Part shown: piece by piece, positions 48,201 through 55,446 of the stretch
How positions within the stretch are numbered: the stretch's first letter is position 1
Layout of the letters: the number at the start of each line of letters is the position of its first letter
Source of the DNA: Sorex araneus
Lineage: Eukaryota; Chordata; Mammalia; Eulipotyphla; Soricidae
Direction: 5' to 3'
Length of the DNA: 64,000 nt
Assembly: GCF_027595985.1 (NCBI RefSeq)
Contig: NC_073307.1
Coordinates: forward strand, 15,015,627-15,079,626
Program-made: the position numbers and the translations under genes
Notes under the pieces: generated by a model
Told to the model about the DNA's origin: nothing
Database searches by the model: none
The model's input: the letters and a program-made list of their open reading frames with translations, nothing else

Positions 48201-51200
48201 TGAGGGGGGGGCGGGGAAGCAAGGTTTTCCTGGTACACAGGACACTCACAGAGCCACCGGTGCCCGAAGACACGCAGCAAAGCAATCAGTTCCAAACAGA
48301 TCACTGTGGGGGCAGCGCTTAGGAGAATGGCACGTAGTTATTATACAGGCTGATTTTTTTTCAATCACGTTTAATACTCTATTTTACTAAGTGCTCCGAT
48401 AACTCGGGAAAAGACAAACAGCACTGCAGCGTCGTGTGCTTCGTGCGTCCCTGACGGGAGTCTGCAGACCTCAGCAGACCACATCTTCCCACACACACAG
48501 GAGAAAGAAGCTCGTCTCGCTGTGTGACCGTGTTTCCTACCAACCCCAGGCATCCGTCTGCTTTTACAATCTATCACGTGACAAAGCAATGCTGTCTAAA
48601 GGAAAACAGGGACAGCGGTGATGGTCGCATCTGTCACTATGCACTTTTCCAGCAGCTCTGCTAAAAAAGTAGAAAGAAACGAGGGAAATCAGTTTTGGTG
48701 AGACAGGTTCCGGGACCAGCCTGCCCCAAACGCTATCATTTCGGAATGCAATCTGTGTGAAAAATAGGTTTTCTGCTCCAAGTGTGTACTTGACACTTAA
48801 AACGCATCTCCATGCAGACACAGCGTGTTTCAAGCAAGGGACTGCACTGCTCTGCAGGGTCTACTTAATCCCCCTTTTCATTCTGAGGTTTTTGAGTCAC
48901 ACACACCCTCAGCACTCAGGGGCTACCCCCAGCTGTGAGTCTGGGGACGGTCCTGGTGCTCCTGGGGGCTGGGGGAAGGTGGGGAGAAGGTGACCAGGTG
49001 GTGACGGGACCAAACACAGGCCTCCTGCTGTCCCAGCCACTGCTCTCTCTGGCCCTTAGCCAATCCCCTTACTAGAAACCAAAGCAACGATTAGAATCCT
49101 ATTCCTCCCACACCAAGTGCTTGGAAAGGGGCTTGTGGCTTCCTTCTCAGATGTCTAACAGATTTCTTTTTTTAAAAAGGAGAAGTCTGGAAGTCTGTCA
49201 GAAAGAGATAAATACAGAATGGGCTCTCTCATCCGAGGGACCTGAAACACACGGCAAGGGAGTAACACAGAGCCAGAGACAAAATAACGGGAAGAAACTG
49301 ATCCACACACCACAACGAGCTGGTGGGGGCAGTTGGGGTAGTGGGGGGAGGAAAGAGGGCACAGCGGTGGCGGGTATGGAATTGCCTGCATGAGAAGCCA
49401 TTGTTAGTAGTACTGTAAACCACAGAATCTCAATTAATAACTAAAAAAAAAAAAAACCACAGTAAGTTCTGAGTGATAATACAGTGGGGCAGGGCATTGT
49501 CCTTGCATGGGACCACCCGAGGTTCAATCACTGGCAGCCCACGTGGACACGCTAGCCTGACAGGAGGGATGCCCACGTGCCCAGCCAGGATCTTGTTCAT
49601 TTGAGGCGTGTTAGGGTTTAGCCGTGTCAGACACCAGCAGAAGTATCGACTGAGTGCACCCAGAAGAGAAGAGCATCCTTCAGGGCTGGAGAAGACACAG
49701 GCTGGTCAGAAGAACCGGGGTCCTGCTCCCTGAAGCAGAGCTCCCCTCTCGAGCATTTATAACCTGCTTACTTATGCGTTGTTGAAAATGAAGGTGCCAA
49801 CCAAGGAGGCCCCCGTCTGGGAAGGCCTGGCGCCACCTGAGACGCGGGTGGGCGGTGCTGCCTCACTCAACTGGCCAGGTGCTCGGAAGTGACCGGGACT
49901 GCCAATATTTCACACAAAACCAGCTTTCACGCCAACACTTCCACGCCAACACCAGCGTCAGGTTTTGGAGGGGGAGAAATATTCACGGCGCGCTCCTGGC
50001 CTGCCGGCTGCGGCCCCTTCCTATAGCTGCCCGGTCCAGCTCCTTAGTCACTTCACAGTCTCCAACCTGCAGCCTGGAGTAGCTGAGGGAACGGGTAAAC
50101 GAGGCCCAGAGAGTGAGCACAAAGGGCGAGCACTCACACTTGCACGCTGGGAGGTCTGAGTTCCAGCCCTGCGCTGTGAATTCCTGAGCACTGCTGGGTG
50201 TCGCCAAAATATAGGCCAGGGGGGTTGGGTTGGGCAGCTAACCAATTTATTCAACAGTGAGGGTGGACCCTAACCAGATTATTCTCCAGAGGGGTTGGAC
50301 CCTAACCAGATTATTCTTCAGGGGGGTTGGACAGCTAACCGGGTCACTCCCCAGGGGGTCGGACAACTAACCAGGTCATTACCCAAGGGGGTCGGACACC
50401 TAACTGGGACATTCCCCAGGGGGTCGGACAGCTAACCGGGTCATTCCCCAGGGGGTCAGACAGCTAACCAGGTCATTCTCCAGACTCTCTCCCTCCTACC
50501 ACCCTACCCCCCAACCGGTATGCATGACGCCTGGGTCCTGCCAACTTTACAAATGTACCTGATTTGGCCCTTGTTGCGTCTAACTTTGACCCCTAACTGA
50601 AACAACGTCTCGTGGCAAGGATTCTGATCCAAAGAATCCGCCTTTGGGTTTTGTTTTCTCTAGTGCTCTGTTCAACTGTCCCCTGCGTCCCTCTGCTCCT
50701 GCGTGGGAACCCTTGGCGCTGAAGACCGTGCCACAAAGCGGCCCCCACTGCCCTCGAGCCAAGCTTAACACTCTATTTCCAGCCCCTGGTCGTCACTGAA
50801 GAGTTCCTAAGCCCCTCCTCTCTCAGAACGTGATTCAGCTGAACAGGGAGTACGTCGGAAGACACAATTTCAGGGGCCGGAGAGATTGGACCACAGGCGA
50901 GGGGTTTGCCTTGCGAGCACTTGAGCTGGGTTCAATCCTTGGTACCCCATATGGGCCCCTCAAGCATCTTGGGGAATAAGCCCTGAGCGGTCCCTCCAAA
51001 AGCAAAAGAAAGAAAACTTTGTGAAGCAACAGAGTATCTGTTTAGAACCATTCTCCTTTTCCTTTTCAATAAATTCAAAATAATCTTCCTTTGGTTTGGG
51101 GTCACACCCGGTGGCTCTTGGGGGCCACTGCCAGAGCGATGCCTGAGGGATCCAGATGAAATCCGGGCCTCCAGCATACAAAGTGTGCACACTCCCCGCC

Positions 51201-54200
51201 CCTCAGCCCACCGACTCAACCTCTCAGATGCAGTTCATGGGCATGAATGCATGGCAGGCACCGTCTCAGGGGAGACCAGCGGAGACCAGCAGTGGTCTCC
51301 GAAAGGCAGATAAAGGGGCCAGAGAGACAGTACAGCAGGGAGGGCACTTGCTTTGCGCACGGCTGACCCAGGTTCAACCCCCACCTCCCCTCCCCCGATG
51401 GTCCCTCAAGTCAAGCACTGCAGGAGTGATCCCTGAGCACACAGCCAGGAGTAAGTCCTGAGCACCACCTGGACGTGACCTATAAAAACAAACAAAAGAC
51501 ACGTAACAGGTGAACAAGGGGAGAGAGTCTTTCTAAACGGCCCTTGTAAAGAGGAGTCAGGATGGCAAGGTGCTCCCTCACTGGGAGAGGCGGAAACAGG
51601 GCTCAGTTAACCTAACGCCTCCAAGCCCCATTCCAGAGAGAGCCACGGTCCTCAAGTCCGGTGCTCAGAGCAGCGGGCAGCCTGCGCCCCTCTGGACAGC
51701 CGAGGCCGCACTGCCCGAGGAGCAGCAGGCGTACAGGGCAGGCCAGTGGGCGCAGGGCCTCTCGGGACCTCTCCTCCACGCGGCCCCTGGCTCACATGGT
51801 GCTGCGGCACCTTCACCAAGGTCTCTGCCACTCTGGCCTCCAGGGAACCTCTCAGCCTGCAGTTTCCCAGTGAACATGAAGCTCATCAGTCCCAGGACGG
51901 ATGCTCGTGAGAAAGCCACACCCTCCAACAGGCAGTAACTCAGCACAGCGGGAGCCGGACAGGACGCCAGAACTCGGGCAGAACTTAGCTCCCAGTCACG
52001 AGAGCCGTTTTAAATGACAGACTCGCAACAGCCAAAGAGGAGTTGGGAGACGGTGCGGAGGGCTGCAGCCCAGGGGTCAATCCCGGGCGCTGCCTGGTCC
52101 TCCGAGCCCCACCAGGTGTGAACTGAAAACAACAGTAAAAGGGGCGAAAATAACCCCGGCAGGTGGAATAAAATCTTGCTCGGTGAGGAGGACCAGCCGT
52201 GCCCTCGCCTTCTCCTGTAACTCTGCACGTGTGTTTGCTCATGACTCTCACACATATTTCAGGGACCTTTGAACAGCCCTGAAACCAGAGAGAGTTAAGG
52301 GTTTTAGCACAAACCCCGTGGTCAGTTATCCATGTTAAGTACAGAACAAAAGACAAGAGGTATTTCCTGCGACATCTGAAGCTGAACCATCTCTAACTAG
52401 TTCTGAATGTCTTTACCTGGAAAAATTAACCCGAAAAACTGTTACTGACGGTGTGTACAGGCCCCGCCCCACGGTGCAGGGGGACCCCACCCCGCACCCC
52501 AACCCAGGTCCGACCACACACCTGGTCTGTTGATCCTGTCCATCTTATCCATGCTGGGAGAAGCCAGCCGGATTCTTGGGCTGCTCTGGTTGGAATTGTC
52601 GGACCCCACGTCATTGAAGGAATCATCTAGCGTGAGTAAGAGCTCTTTCACACACTTGTGACAGATACTGTGTTGACAAGGGAGAATCAACGGATGGGTA
52701 AACAGCTCCTTACAGGCAGGGCACACTAGCTCCCTTTCGATATTCTTCATGGTAACCTGAAACGGAGACAAAAAAAAAAAAATTAGGGTGAAAGGTTTCA
52801 TCGTGGGCAGGTATGTCAATGCGAGGGGTAGAAGGAAGCAGGCGGAAGGCCGGGAACACCGCCCAACTGTAAAGCACACACCTTACAGGCACACCGGGGT
52901 TGATTCGTCCCGGCTGGTGGGAGGGAGGGAAGAAGGAAAGGAAGGAAGATCTTCAGGAGCCAGGGGACAAGGTCCACAGCCAAGCTGGCTCAATCCCCAG
53001 CATTACATTATAGTCATGAACCCCGCCAGGAGTGGCCCCTGAGCCCAGGGTCAGGTTATAATGAGCCGTGAGCACTGCCAGGTGTAGCACCAAAATACAT
53101 ACAGAGACACACATCTTTAAATGGAAGTTCCTTTTTCACAACCAAATTCTACGTTATTTATACCACCCCTCAACCTCCAGAAGTCAAAAGTGAAAGGAAA
53201 TACGTGAGAGAATTTTGTATAAAATACTAGGGAATCATAATAAGCCATCAATCATGAAGTTAGACAAATTATCTTTAATTCACGGAAGGAAGAGAGGGAG
53301 CGAGGGAGGGAGGGAAGGAATCCAGTTAAGTAACTGCCGTGCACACAGCTAACTCGGGTTTAATCTCTGGTATCTCACATCTTCCCCACAGCCAGGAGTG
53401 AGGCGTGATCCCTGAGCACATAACCAGGAGTAAGCCCTGAGCTCCACCAGGGGTGCGCCCCCCTCCCCCCAACAGAAAAGAGACCTATGTCGTGAAAGCC
53501 TCATAGTAAACCACTTCAATAAAATGAAGACTGCACCGCCCAAAACAAGACTCTGATTGTGATGTACTAAGTGACTCTGCCACAGACGCGAGCAGGGAAA
53601 CCCTGGGGTAGCTAGGACCCCTGATGGGAGGACCCCGGTTGAGCTTTTTTTGCTCCGTTTTCATTGTTCCTGTTGCTTGCTTTTGTTTGGGGGGCCACAC
53701 CCAGCATGGGAGCCCAGCTGAAGTCTTCACCAACTGAATTACTGCGTGCCAGGCAGGGACCTAGCCCACGACTCCGGCCTGCACTCTTCCACCGATTCAT
53801 ACCTCCGGCCACAAGCTGAATTATTAACAGTTCTGCAGCATTAAATGTGACCATTTTTCATACGCTGCGGTTCTCATGCAGGTAAAGTGCTGGAGGTTTT
53901 CACGCCACATGGAAGAGCCGTAACCTAAAAGCATTTCATGAATATTGAACGACTGCAAGGTATTAGCAGGCACCATAAAAAAAAAAAAAAAAAGCTCTCG
54001 GTCCTACAAGCCTGACATTATTTTTAATAAGAGACGTTTTGTTTGGGGGCCAACACCCAGTAGCACTCAAGGGGCTCCTCTAGGTTTGGTGCTGGGGCCC
54101 CAACTCCCCACCCCCAAAGAACCTGCAGAGCACCGAGGCAGGCCCCGCACACCTCCCTCTCCTGTCACAAAAAGCACAGACTCATCACAGGGAGAAAGAA

Positions 54201-55446
54201 CCCATGCCTGGAGGCCCAGCGTCCCCACCTTTCTCTGCGTAGGTTTGCTTTCCAAGTTCCAGGTGTTCCAAACTTCAGGTGTGAAGACTATATTCAGGAT
54301 CCTTGGCATTTTCGTGAATCTAATTTGCTTCTGGTGGGGGGAGGGGCTGGGTGCTGGAGACGCGCTAAGCCACACCCAGCTGCACTCCGCTTTCCCGCTG
54401 GCTTTGCACTCAGGGATCACTCCCGGTGCGCCTAGGGAGGGGCGGTATCAGGTGCTAGGGGGTCAACGAGCCACGGCTGGCCTTGCAGAGAGGTAAGCTC
54501 CTTACCCCCACCCCCGTGCGCTATCTGAGCCTGAGAATCCAACTGCAAAGGACTCATAAGCCTTGGACAATCATTTCAACGCTAGAAGAAACACACAGAA
54601 ACGTTTGGATGCATTAAGTCACTTCTTTTACTAAAAACGCCTACCAGGCTATATTCCCCCCTCGCCCACAGCAACAGAAAGCGCTTTGATGATATCCAAC
54701 AAAACGCGGCAGCACAGCCGATTTCGCTGCGGTCCAAGGGTCCTTTTCAAAGCCGAGTCTCTTACAGTTTTCAACAAACGTTCCATGGAAGCGCACCACA
54801 CGGAACGTTTTTGGTTGTTTCCTTTTCTAACTTGGGAAAATGCCCGCCACACCTTACATACAAGTCCACATCAAAAAGGATCATAGTAAACCCCATCCAT
54901 CCTATCTCATTTCAACAGGGCTATAACGCCTGATTAATTCAAAGGCACATTTAATTCCCTGTGCACCTCCCAAGCGGCAGGTGCAAAAACCTTTCCTGTC
55001 TCTCTTGGAATAAAGCGCACGCTCTTTAGTCACGATTGATACAAGCTAACTGCACGAGGAAACCGCGGTGTTCGTTTCACACTCAAGGGGGGAGAGCAAC
55101 TGGCTCCCCCAAACTGTTTCGAGATTAAAAAAAAATTAATTTTTAAAAAAGAGGTTTGGCAGACAACTGACACGTGCTGCTTCTCCGACGCCGTCCAACC
55201 CCGACAGCTGCGGTGGGAGCAGACGCACGCCCGGGACGCACCCTGGCACGCGGCGACCACGGCGGGCACTCGCCTGCCAGGGGGTCGCTGCGGGAGCTGG
55301 GGACCCGCATGCCAACGCCACGCGGGACAGGCGCGGCGGGCACGCGCCCCTCCCGTCCGCGGCGCCACACCCCGGCGGCGGCCCCTCGGAGGGGCGGACG
55401 CCCCCGTGCCTCCACTCACCATCGAGTCTGAACCGTCCCCTTCCAT
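18371..55446 (-). CDS. TRIM36: TRIM36, RBCC E3 ubiquitin ligase (10 coding exons)
   Basis: Ten minus-strand exons join in frame into 721 residues: 55446-55420, 52756-52522, 43371-43046, 39663-39517, 37889-37794, 34804-34551, 33764-33640, 25140-24850, 20313-20016 and 18737-18371. Every junction has AG/GT borders and compatible phases. Domains: RING (C21, C24, C36, H38, C41, C44, C103, C106), B-box 1 (about 145-184), B-box 2 (about 200-232), coiled coil and COS box (about 240-403), FN3 (about 404-500), PRY/SPRY (about 501-721). This is the TRIM subfamily C-I layout shared with MID1, MID2 and TRIM46; the sequence closely matches my memory of human TRIM36 (about 728 residues). Known family role: microtubule- and centrosome-associated E3 ligase, also called haprin for its part in the sperm acrosome reaction. 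No premature stop or frameshift is seen. The short MEGDGSDSM first exon corresponds to one start isoform; I did not find the other known type of first exon here. Confidence 0.96.
18786..18968 (+). mobile_element. SOR SINE in TRIM36 intron 9, 13-bp TSDs
   Basis: Flanked by AACCCGGGGAGGG (18773-18785 and 18969-18981). Its start is only about 50 bp from the exon 10 acceptor, so it may have displaced part of the branch-point region. Confidence 0.9.
19334..19990 (+). mobile_element. Three SOR SINEs in TRIM36 intron 9
   Basis: Copies at about 19334-19482 (short head), 19551-19745 and 19804-19990. All are antisense to the gene. A tRNA-Ala-like GGGGATGTGGCTCA occurs just before the first (about 19308). 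Confidence 0.85.
20016..20313 (-). CDS. TRIM36: TRIM36 exon 9 (PRY/SPRY, first part)
   Basis: 298 nt, phase 1 in and phase 2 out (residues 501-600). Begins VFSFLLDEKCGY and includes GKHFWAFRVEPYSY, a typical PRY/SPRY core. Ends WFRSPSDSGSP and a GTAGGG donor. It is markedly GC-rich compared with exons 2-6. Confidence 0.96.
20586..20690 (+). mobile_element. SOR SINE, left part of a split copy
   Basis: The head and body of an older SINE are broken at AAGAGTGATCCCTGAG. The remainder (CACAGAGCCAGGAGTCAGCC) resumes at 21004-21075 after two younger insertions. Confidence 0.8.
20691..20870 (+). mobile_element. SOR SINE nested in an older SINE
   Basis: Near-consensus copy with a 21-base A tail. It is bounded by copies of AAGAGTGATCCCTGA (left at about 20674, right at about 20870). 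Confidence 0.85.
20885..21002 (+). mobile_element. Short LINE-like 3' fragment
   Basis: An insert ending AATTTAATAAATTAAAAGG, bounded by copies of GAGTGATCCCTGA at 20872-20884 and 21004-21016. It is nested in an older SINE next to another insertion at the same target. Confidence 0.55.
21278..21437 (-). mobile_element. Long-body SINE, 5'-truncated
   Basis: Inverse copy with a GTAGCACT-repeat tail, TCTCACAATGGAGACG and GGCGGGATACTCTCGGTAGC. The tRNA head is missing. It lies in TRIM36 intron 8. Confidence 0.75.
21727..21910 (+). mobile_element. SOR SINE in TRIM36 intron 8
   Basis: Near-consensus copy with the GTGCATGAGCCAGGAGTGAC variant shared with copies at 24624, 41901 and 42562, which suggests one subfamily. 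Confidence 0.85.
22060..22104. repeat. ATT microsatellite
   Basis: About 14 ATT units in TRIM36 intron 8. Confidence 0.95.
22305..22450 (-). mobile_element. SOR-like SINE, inverse, diverged
   Basis: CACACCCAGCGGAGCTCAGG after a T/G run, then GCACTGCATGCG-like remains; a strongly mutated copy. Confidence 0.55.
22451..23514. other. TRIM36 intron 8, GC-rich unique stretch
   Basis: 22700-23400 is unusually GC- and CpG-rich for an intron. No exon, SINE or known motif was recognised; it could be a small CpG island or an enhancer. Confidence 0.35.
23515..23850 (+). repeat. SINE fragment leading into a GGAA/GGGA microsatellite
   Basis: A diverged SOR copy (23515-23640) ends GAGCAAGCCCTGAGTGAAGA. 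It is directly continued by about 110 bp of GGAA, then 60 bp of GGGA units. Confidence 0.85.
24425..24805. mobile_element. Two SOR SINEs, opposite orientation
   Basis: Inverse copy at 24425-24590, then plus copy at 24624-24805 close to the donor side of exon 8. As an inverted pair they could form a hairpin in TRIM36 pre-mRNA. Confidence 0.8.
24850..25140 (-). CDS. TRIM36: TRIM36 exon 8 (fibronectin type III)
   Basis: 291 nt, phase 1 in and out (residues 404-501). It encodes one FN3 domain from GIDVPEINEE through VLEYRKV and YAFRVRAYKG to LLLHTPPAP. The donor is GTACCG, weaker than the consensus and probably helped by the CAG before it. Relative to the human protein as I recall it there is one extra leucine (DDEMLSWNE). 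Confidence 0.95.
25183..25265 (+). mobile_element. Long-body SINE, 3' fragment
   Basis: AACAGTAACAAGTCTCACAA through GATGACAGTGCTACAATGCC, the tail half of the second SINE form. It ends about 45 bp from the exon 8 acceptor of TRIM36, so it lies next to the splice-signal region. Confidence 0.7.
25669..25840 (+). mobile_element. SOR SINE in TRIM36 intron 7
   Basis: GGGGCTGGAGTGATAGCACA through GGGTGTGGCCCAAAAAGCCC. Confidence 0.85.
26405..27170. mobile_element. SOR SINE cluster in TRIM36 intron 7
   Basis: A plus copy at about 26405-26575, then inverse copies at about 26722-26880 and 27003-27168. The last is followed by a TTTTG-type tract (27170-27210). Confidence 0.75.
27314..27623 (+). mobile_element. 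Young L1 3' end with 18-bp TSDs
   Basis: A 5'-truncated L1 3' UTR in TRIM36 intron 7. AAAAAACTATAACCCTTC flanks it at 27296-27313 and 27624-27641 without mismatch. By eye it differs from the 3' UTR of the L1 at 60245-60561 at only about four or five positions. It is antisense to TRIM36. Confidence 0.85.
27795..27969 (+). mobile_element. SOR SINE with 15-bp TSDs
   Basis: Near-consensus; AAGAATAGCCAGTAT at 27780-27794 and 27970-27984. Confidence 0.92.
27985..28847. other. AT-rich stretch, partly CCNC 3' UTR
   Basis: At least 28750-28847 is the retrocopied CCNC 3' UTR, since it directly follows the stop codon. The rest is AT-rich, without SINEs or a clear poly(A) junction, so the limit of the retrocopy is uncertain. 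Confidence 0.45.
28848..29959 (-). pseudogene. CCNC: Processed CCNC (cyclin C) retrocopy, SINE-split
   Basis: An intronless cyclin C copy lies in TRIM36 intron 7, in the same orientation as TRIM36. The first part (29959 to about 29809) begins MAGNQWQSSHYLQW. The second (about 29545-28848) runs from GEHLKLRQ through DPVLMAPTCVFLAS and PLAWRIVN to NSTYSQS and TAA. A 257-bp SINE splits it at an Ala-Leu-Gly/Glu point. Disregarding the SINE, no stop or frameshift is seen. Against human cyclin C from memory there are many replacements (for example HHPYRPLL for YHPYRPLL) and one lost glutamine. The 5' untranslated sequence appears to extend to about 30085, and the 3' UTR continues below 28848; I could not place its poly(A). 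Cyclin C normally partners CDK8 in the Mediator kinase module; this copy should be inactive. Confidence 0.93.
29546..29802 (+). mobile_element. Long-body SOR-type SINE inside the CCNC retrocopy
   Basis: A full-length copy of a second SINE form: SOR-like tRNA head, then a body with GAGAGCCCGGCAA and TCTCACAATGGAGAC, and a TGACAG repeat tail instead of an A tail. CACCTA is repeated on both sides (29540-29545 and 29803-29808), giving a short target duplication. Confidence 0.85.
30085..30475 (-). mobile_element. Two inverse SOR SINEs beside the CCNC retrocopy
   Basis: About 30085-30232 (TATTGAACCCGGGTCGG) abuts the 5' end of the retrocopy. About 30355-30475 is a more decayed copy, followed by a CT-rich tract (30470-30600). 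Confidence 0.7.
30615..31836 (-). mobile_element. LTR-like element, probable solo LTR
   Basis: Read on the minus strand it starts TGTGGGATAACAC and ends CCCCTCCCACA, so it has a 7-bp terminal inverted repeat TGTGGGA/TCCCACA of the TG...CA type. A TATAAA lies at 31082-31077, followed by a GA-rich tract of CAGAGACAGA-like repeats. These fit an endogenous retroviral LTR of about 1.2 kb. I see no flanking duplication and no retroviral coding sequence, so the class is open. Confidence 0.45.
31361..31396 (-). other. 36-nt CCNC-like segment in the LTR-like element
   Basis: On the minus strand it would encode RQVIATATVYF, the human-like form of cyclin C residues after helix-start GEHLKL. It matches the CCNC retrocopy at 29492-29527 in 33 of 36 positions. 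Flanking bases on both sides do not match CCNC. Confidence 0.6.
31845..31998 (-). mobile_element. Inverse SOR SINE
   Basis: GGGTTATACCCAGCAATGCT through CCACTGTACTATGGCTCCAG. It directly follows the LTR-like element. Confidence 0.8.
32393..32429. repeat. CG/CA microsatellite
   Basis: GCGCGCGCACGCACACACGC followed by CA units. Confidence 0.9.
32577..33242 (+). mobile_element. Two SOR SINEs in TRIM36 intron 7
   Basis: A decayed copy at about 32577-32690 and a good copy at 33062-33242 with a 6-7-base deletion in the B-box side of the head (GGGTAGGGCCCATGCACG). The sequence between is unique. Confidence 0.75.
33640..33764 (-). CDS. TRIM36: TRIM36 exon 7 (COS box)
   Basis: 125 nt, phase 2 in and phase 1 out (residues 362-404). 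Encodes IQKATESLKSFRPAA to ELSFFSSG, the COS-box region before the FN3 domain. Acceptor TCTGCAG, donor GTAAGT. Intron 7 downstream is 8.5 kb and contains the CCNC retrocopy. Confidence 0.96.
33803..34412 (+). mobile_element. Three SOR SINEs in TRIM36 intron 6
   Basis: Copies at about 33803-33960, 33980-34200 and 34222-34412 fill most of this 786-bp intron. The middle copy contains three tandem repeats of the GAGTGCAGAGCCAGGAGTAA unit (34083-34142). Confidence 0.85.
34551..34804 (-). CDS. TRIM36: TRIM36 exon 6 (coiled coil, COS start)
   Basis: 254 nt, phase 0 in and phase 2 out (residues 278-362). Begins CNGERAKEEAV and ends CFVQTAKQLHH. It continues the coiled coil, which in this family mediates dimerisation, and leads into the COS box that binds microtubules. 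Acceptor CTCACAG, donor GTATTG. Confidence 0.96.
35093..35275 (+). mobile_element. SOR SINE, diverged, tail duplication
   Basis: Head AGGCTGAAGGGATGGACAGC. A following AACTCACATGCAAAAAAAGA unit occurs twice in tandem (35262 and 35300), spaced about 38 bp. Confidence 0.65.
35330..36059. other. TRIM36 intron 5, unique AT-rich sequence
   Basis: No repeat head or coding match recognised. Confidence 0.4.
36060..36900 (+). mobile_element. Composite L1 3' fragments
   Basis: TTGTATTGCAAACCATAATG and a GA tract at 36130-36200 recall the L1 3' UTR start. A second LINE-tailed element of the 9071 type occupies about 36460-36712, with GGCCGCATTTGCGGCC near its start. From 36715 an older L1 3' UTR runs to AATAATAAAGAAATAA at about 36900. 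It lies in TRIM36 intron 5. Confidence 0.5.
36934..37075 (+). mobile_element. SOR SINE, shortened
   Basis: GGGACTGGAGCGATAACACA through GTAGGAGTGAGCCCC; part of the central body is deleted. Confidence 0.75.
37794..37889 (-). CDS. TRIM36: TRIM36 exon 5 (coiled coil)
   Basis: 96 nt, 32 codons (246-277), phase 0 at both ends. The heptad-like EKLSKDINYLLGKESQ begins the coiled coil expected after B-box 2. Acceptor CCAACAG, donor GTGAGT. An antisense SINE (37950-38130) lies just upstream in intron 4. Confidence 0.96.
37950..38600 (-). mobile_element. Two inverse SOR SINEs in TRIM36 intron 4
   Basis: About 37950-38130 and 38428-38598. The second retains CCGGGGATCGAACCCGGGTC. Confidence 0.85.
38700..38825 (+). 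mobile_element. SOR SINE, short diverged copy
   Basis: GGGCTGGAGAGACAGTATCA through GAATGTGCCCCAAAATTAAA. Confidence 0.65.
39517..39663 (-). CDS. TRIM36: TRIM36 exon 4 (B-box 2)
   Basis: 147 nt, exactly 49 codons (197-245), phase 0 at both ends. It holds the complete B-box 2: C200, H203, C212, C215, C220, C223, H229 and H232. Acceptor TTCCCTAG, donor GTAGGG. Confidence 0.97.
40135..40310 (-). mobile_element. Inverse SOR SINE in TRIM36 intron 3
   Basis: TTTTTGGGTCACACCCAGCA through CACTGTGCTATCACTCCAGC. Another plus-strand SINE remnant lies at about 39730-39920, next to exon 4. Confidence 0.85.
40340..41500 (-). mobile_element. L1/LINE 3' ends, antisense
   Basis: About 40340-40490 reads on the minus strand as an L1 3' UTR (GGCGGAGAATGGGCACTGGG) and contains three tandem copies of a 23-bp unit with ATTTCAGTCATACAATGATC. 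About 41380-41500 is the inverse of the 9071-type LINE tail (GTGGTGGGATTGGTGTTGGA). Two antisense SINEs lie between them (40722-40895 and 41017-41190). Confidence 0.5.
41901..42075 (+). mobile_element. SOR SINE in TRIM36 intron 3
   Basis: Near-consensus copy. AGAAGGGRTTCTTT occurs on both sides (about 41888 and 42075), a probable target duplication with one difference. Confidence 0.85.
42174..42510 (+). mobile_element. Two diverged SOR SINEs
   Basis: About 42174-42345 and 42361-42510, both plus strand, older than the copy that follows. Confidence 0.75.
42562..42753 (+). mobile_element. SOR SINE with 5' fold-back, 18-bp TSDs
   Basis: AAGAAAAACGTTAGTCTT flanks it exactly (42544-42561 and 42754-42771). 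The SINE start GGGGCTGGAGTGATAGCAC is followed by ACTCCAGCCCCAAGACTA (42581-42598), the inverse of the SINE start plus the last target bases. The SINE then resumes at GTGATAGCGGGTAG. Confidence 0.92.
43046..43371 (-). CDS. TRIM36: TRIM36 exon 3 (end of RING, B-box 1)
   Basis: 326 nt, phase 1 in and phase 0 out. It supplies the last RING pair (C103, C106, within CPGCEHDVDLG). It also carries B-box 1, with ligands C145, C148, C159, C162, C167 and C170 and histidines at about 176 and 184. Donor GTGAGC. A GGAA/GGGA microsatellite begins about 95 bp upstream of the acceptor, inside intron 2. Confidence 0.97.
43466..43623. repeat. GGGA/GGAA microsatellite by TRIM36 exon 3
   Basis: GGGA units, then about 75 bp of GGAA, then GGGA again. 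On the transcribed strand it is a CCTT/CCCT polypyrimidine run about 95 bp before the exon 3 acceptor. Confidence 0.95.
43690..46629. other. TRIM36 intron 2, repeat-poor block
   Basis: Nearly 3 kb without a SINE or recognisable LINE, in a window where SINEs occur about every kilobase. No coding match. It is a candidate for conserved non-coding sequence. Confidence 0.45.
46630..46803 (-). mobile_element. Inverse SOR SINE
   Basis: Near-consensus copy. GATTTCCACT occurs on both sides (about 46616 and 46804), a target duplication of at least 10 bp. Confidence 0.88.
47539..47712 (+). mobile_element. SOR SINE in TRIM36 intron 2
   Basis: GAGCCGGAGCAATGGTACAG through GGATGTGTCCCCTTCCACCC. Confidence 0.8.
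48888..49610. mobile_element. Diverged SOR SINEs
   Basis: An inverse remnant at about 48888-49060 and a plus remnant at about 49465-49610. The 400 bp between are unique. Confidence 0.55.
50219..50483. repeat. Minisatellite, about 33-bp period
   Basis: Eight units of 29-40 bp of the form GGGGTCGGACAGCTAACCGG then GTCATTCCCCA. The four central 33-bp units are the most alike and the outer ones more diverged. It lies in TRIM36 intron 2. Confidence 0.9.
50484..50870. other. Intron 2 unique sequence
   Basis: No repeat or coding match recognised after the minisatellite. Confidence 0.4.
50873..51495. mobile_element. SOR SINE cluster in TRIM36 intron 2
   Basis: Plus copies at about 50873-51010 and 51313-51495, with an inverse fragment at about 51090-51180. 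Confidence 0.7.
51496..52521. other. TRIM36 intron 2, exon 2-proximal part
   Basis: Mostly unique. A decayed SINE-like stretch lies near 52030-52130 (GGGTCAATCCCGGGCGCTGC). No further exon seen. Confidence 0.4.
52522..52756 (-). CDS. TRIM36: TRIM36 exon 2 (RING, first part)
   Basis: 235 nt, phase 0 in and phase 1 out. A T-rich tract and CAG precede VTMKNIEREL. It carries six RING ligands: C21, C24, C36, H38, C41 and C44. A serine-rich linker follows, ending at INRP, then a GTGTGT donor. The last RING pair is in exon 3, so the RING is split by the 9.15-kb intron 2, the longest of the gene. Confidence 0.97.
52757..55419. other. TRIM36: TRIM36 intron 1
   Basis: Contains SINE remnants at about 52970-53100 and 53325-53480 (plus), and 53680-53790, 54040-54130 and 54330-54530 (minus), plus A runs at 52771 and 53978. 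From about 55170 it enters the CpG island. Confidence 0.5.

Noticed and set aside
50219..50483. CRISPR-like array of regular repeats
   Set aside because: Units are contiguous without unique spacers, and this is a mammalian intron; it is a minisatellite.
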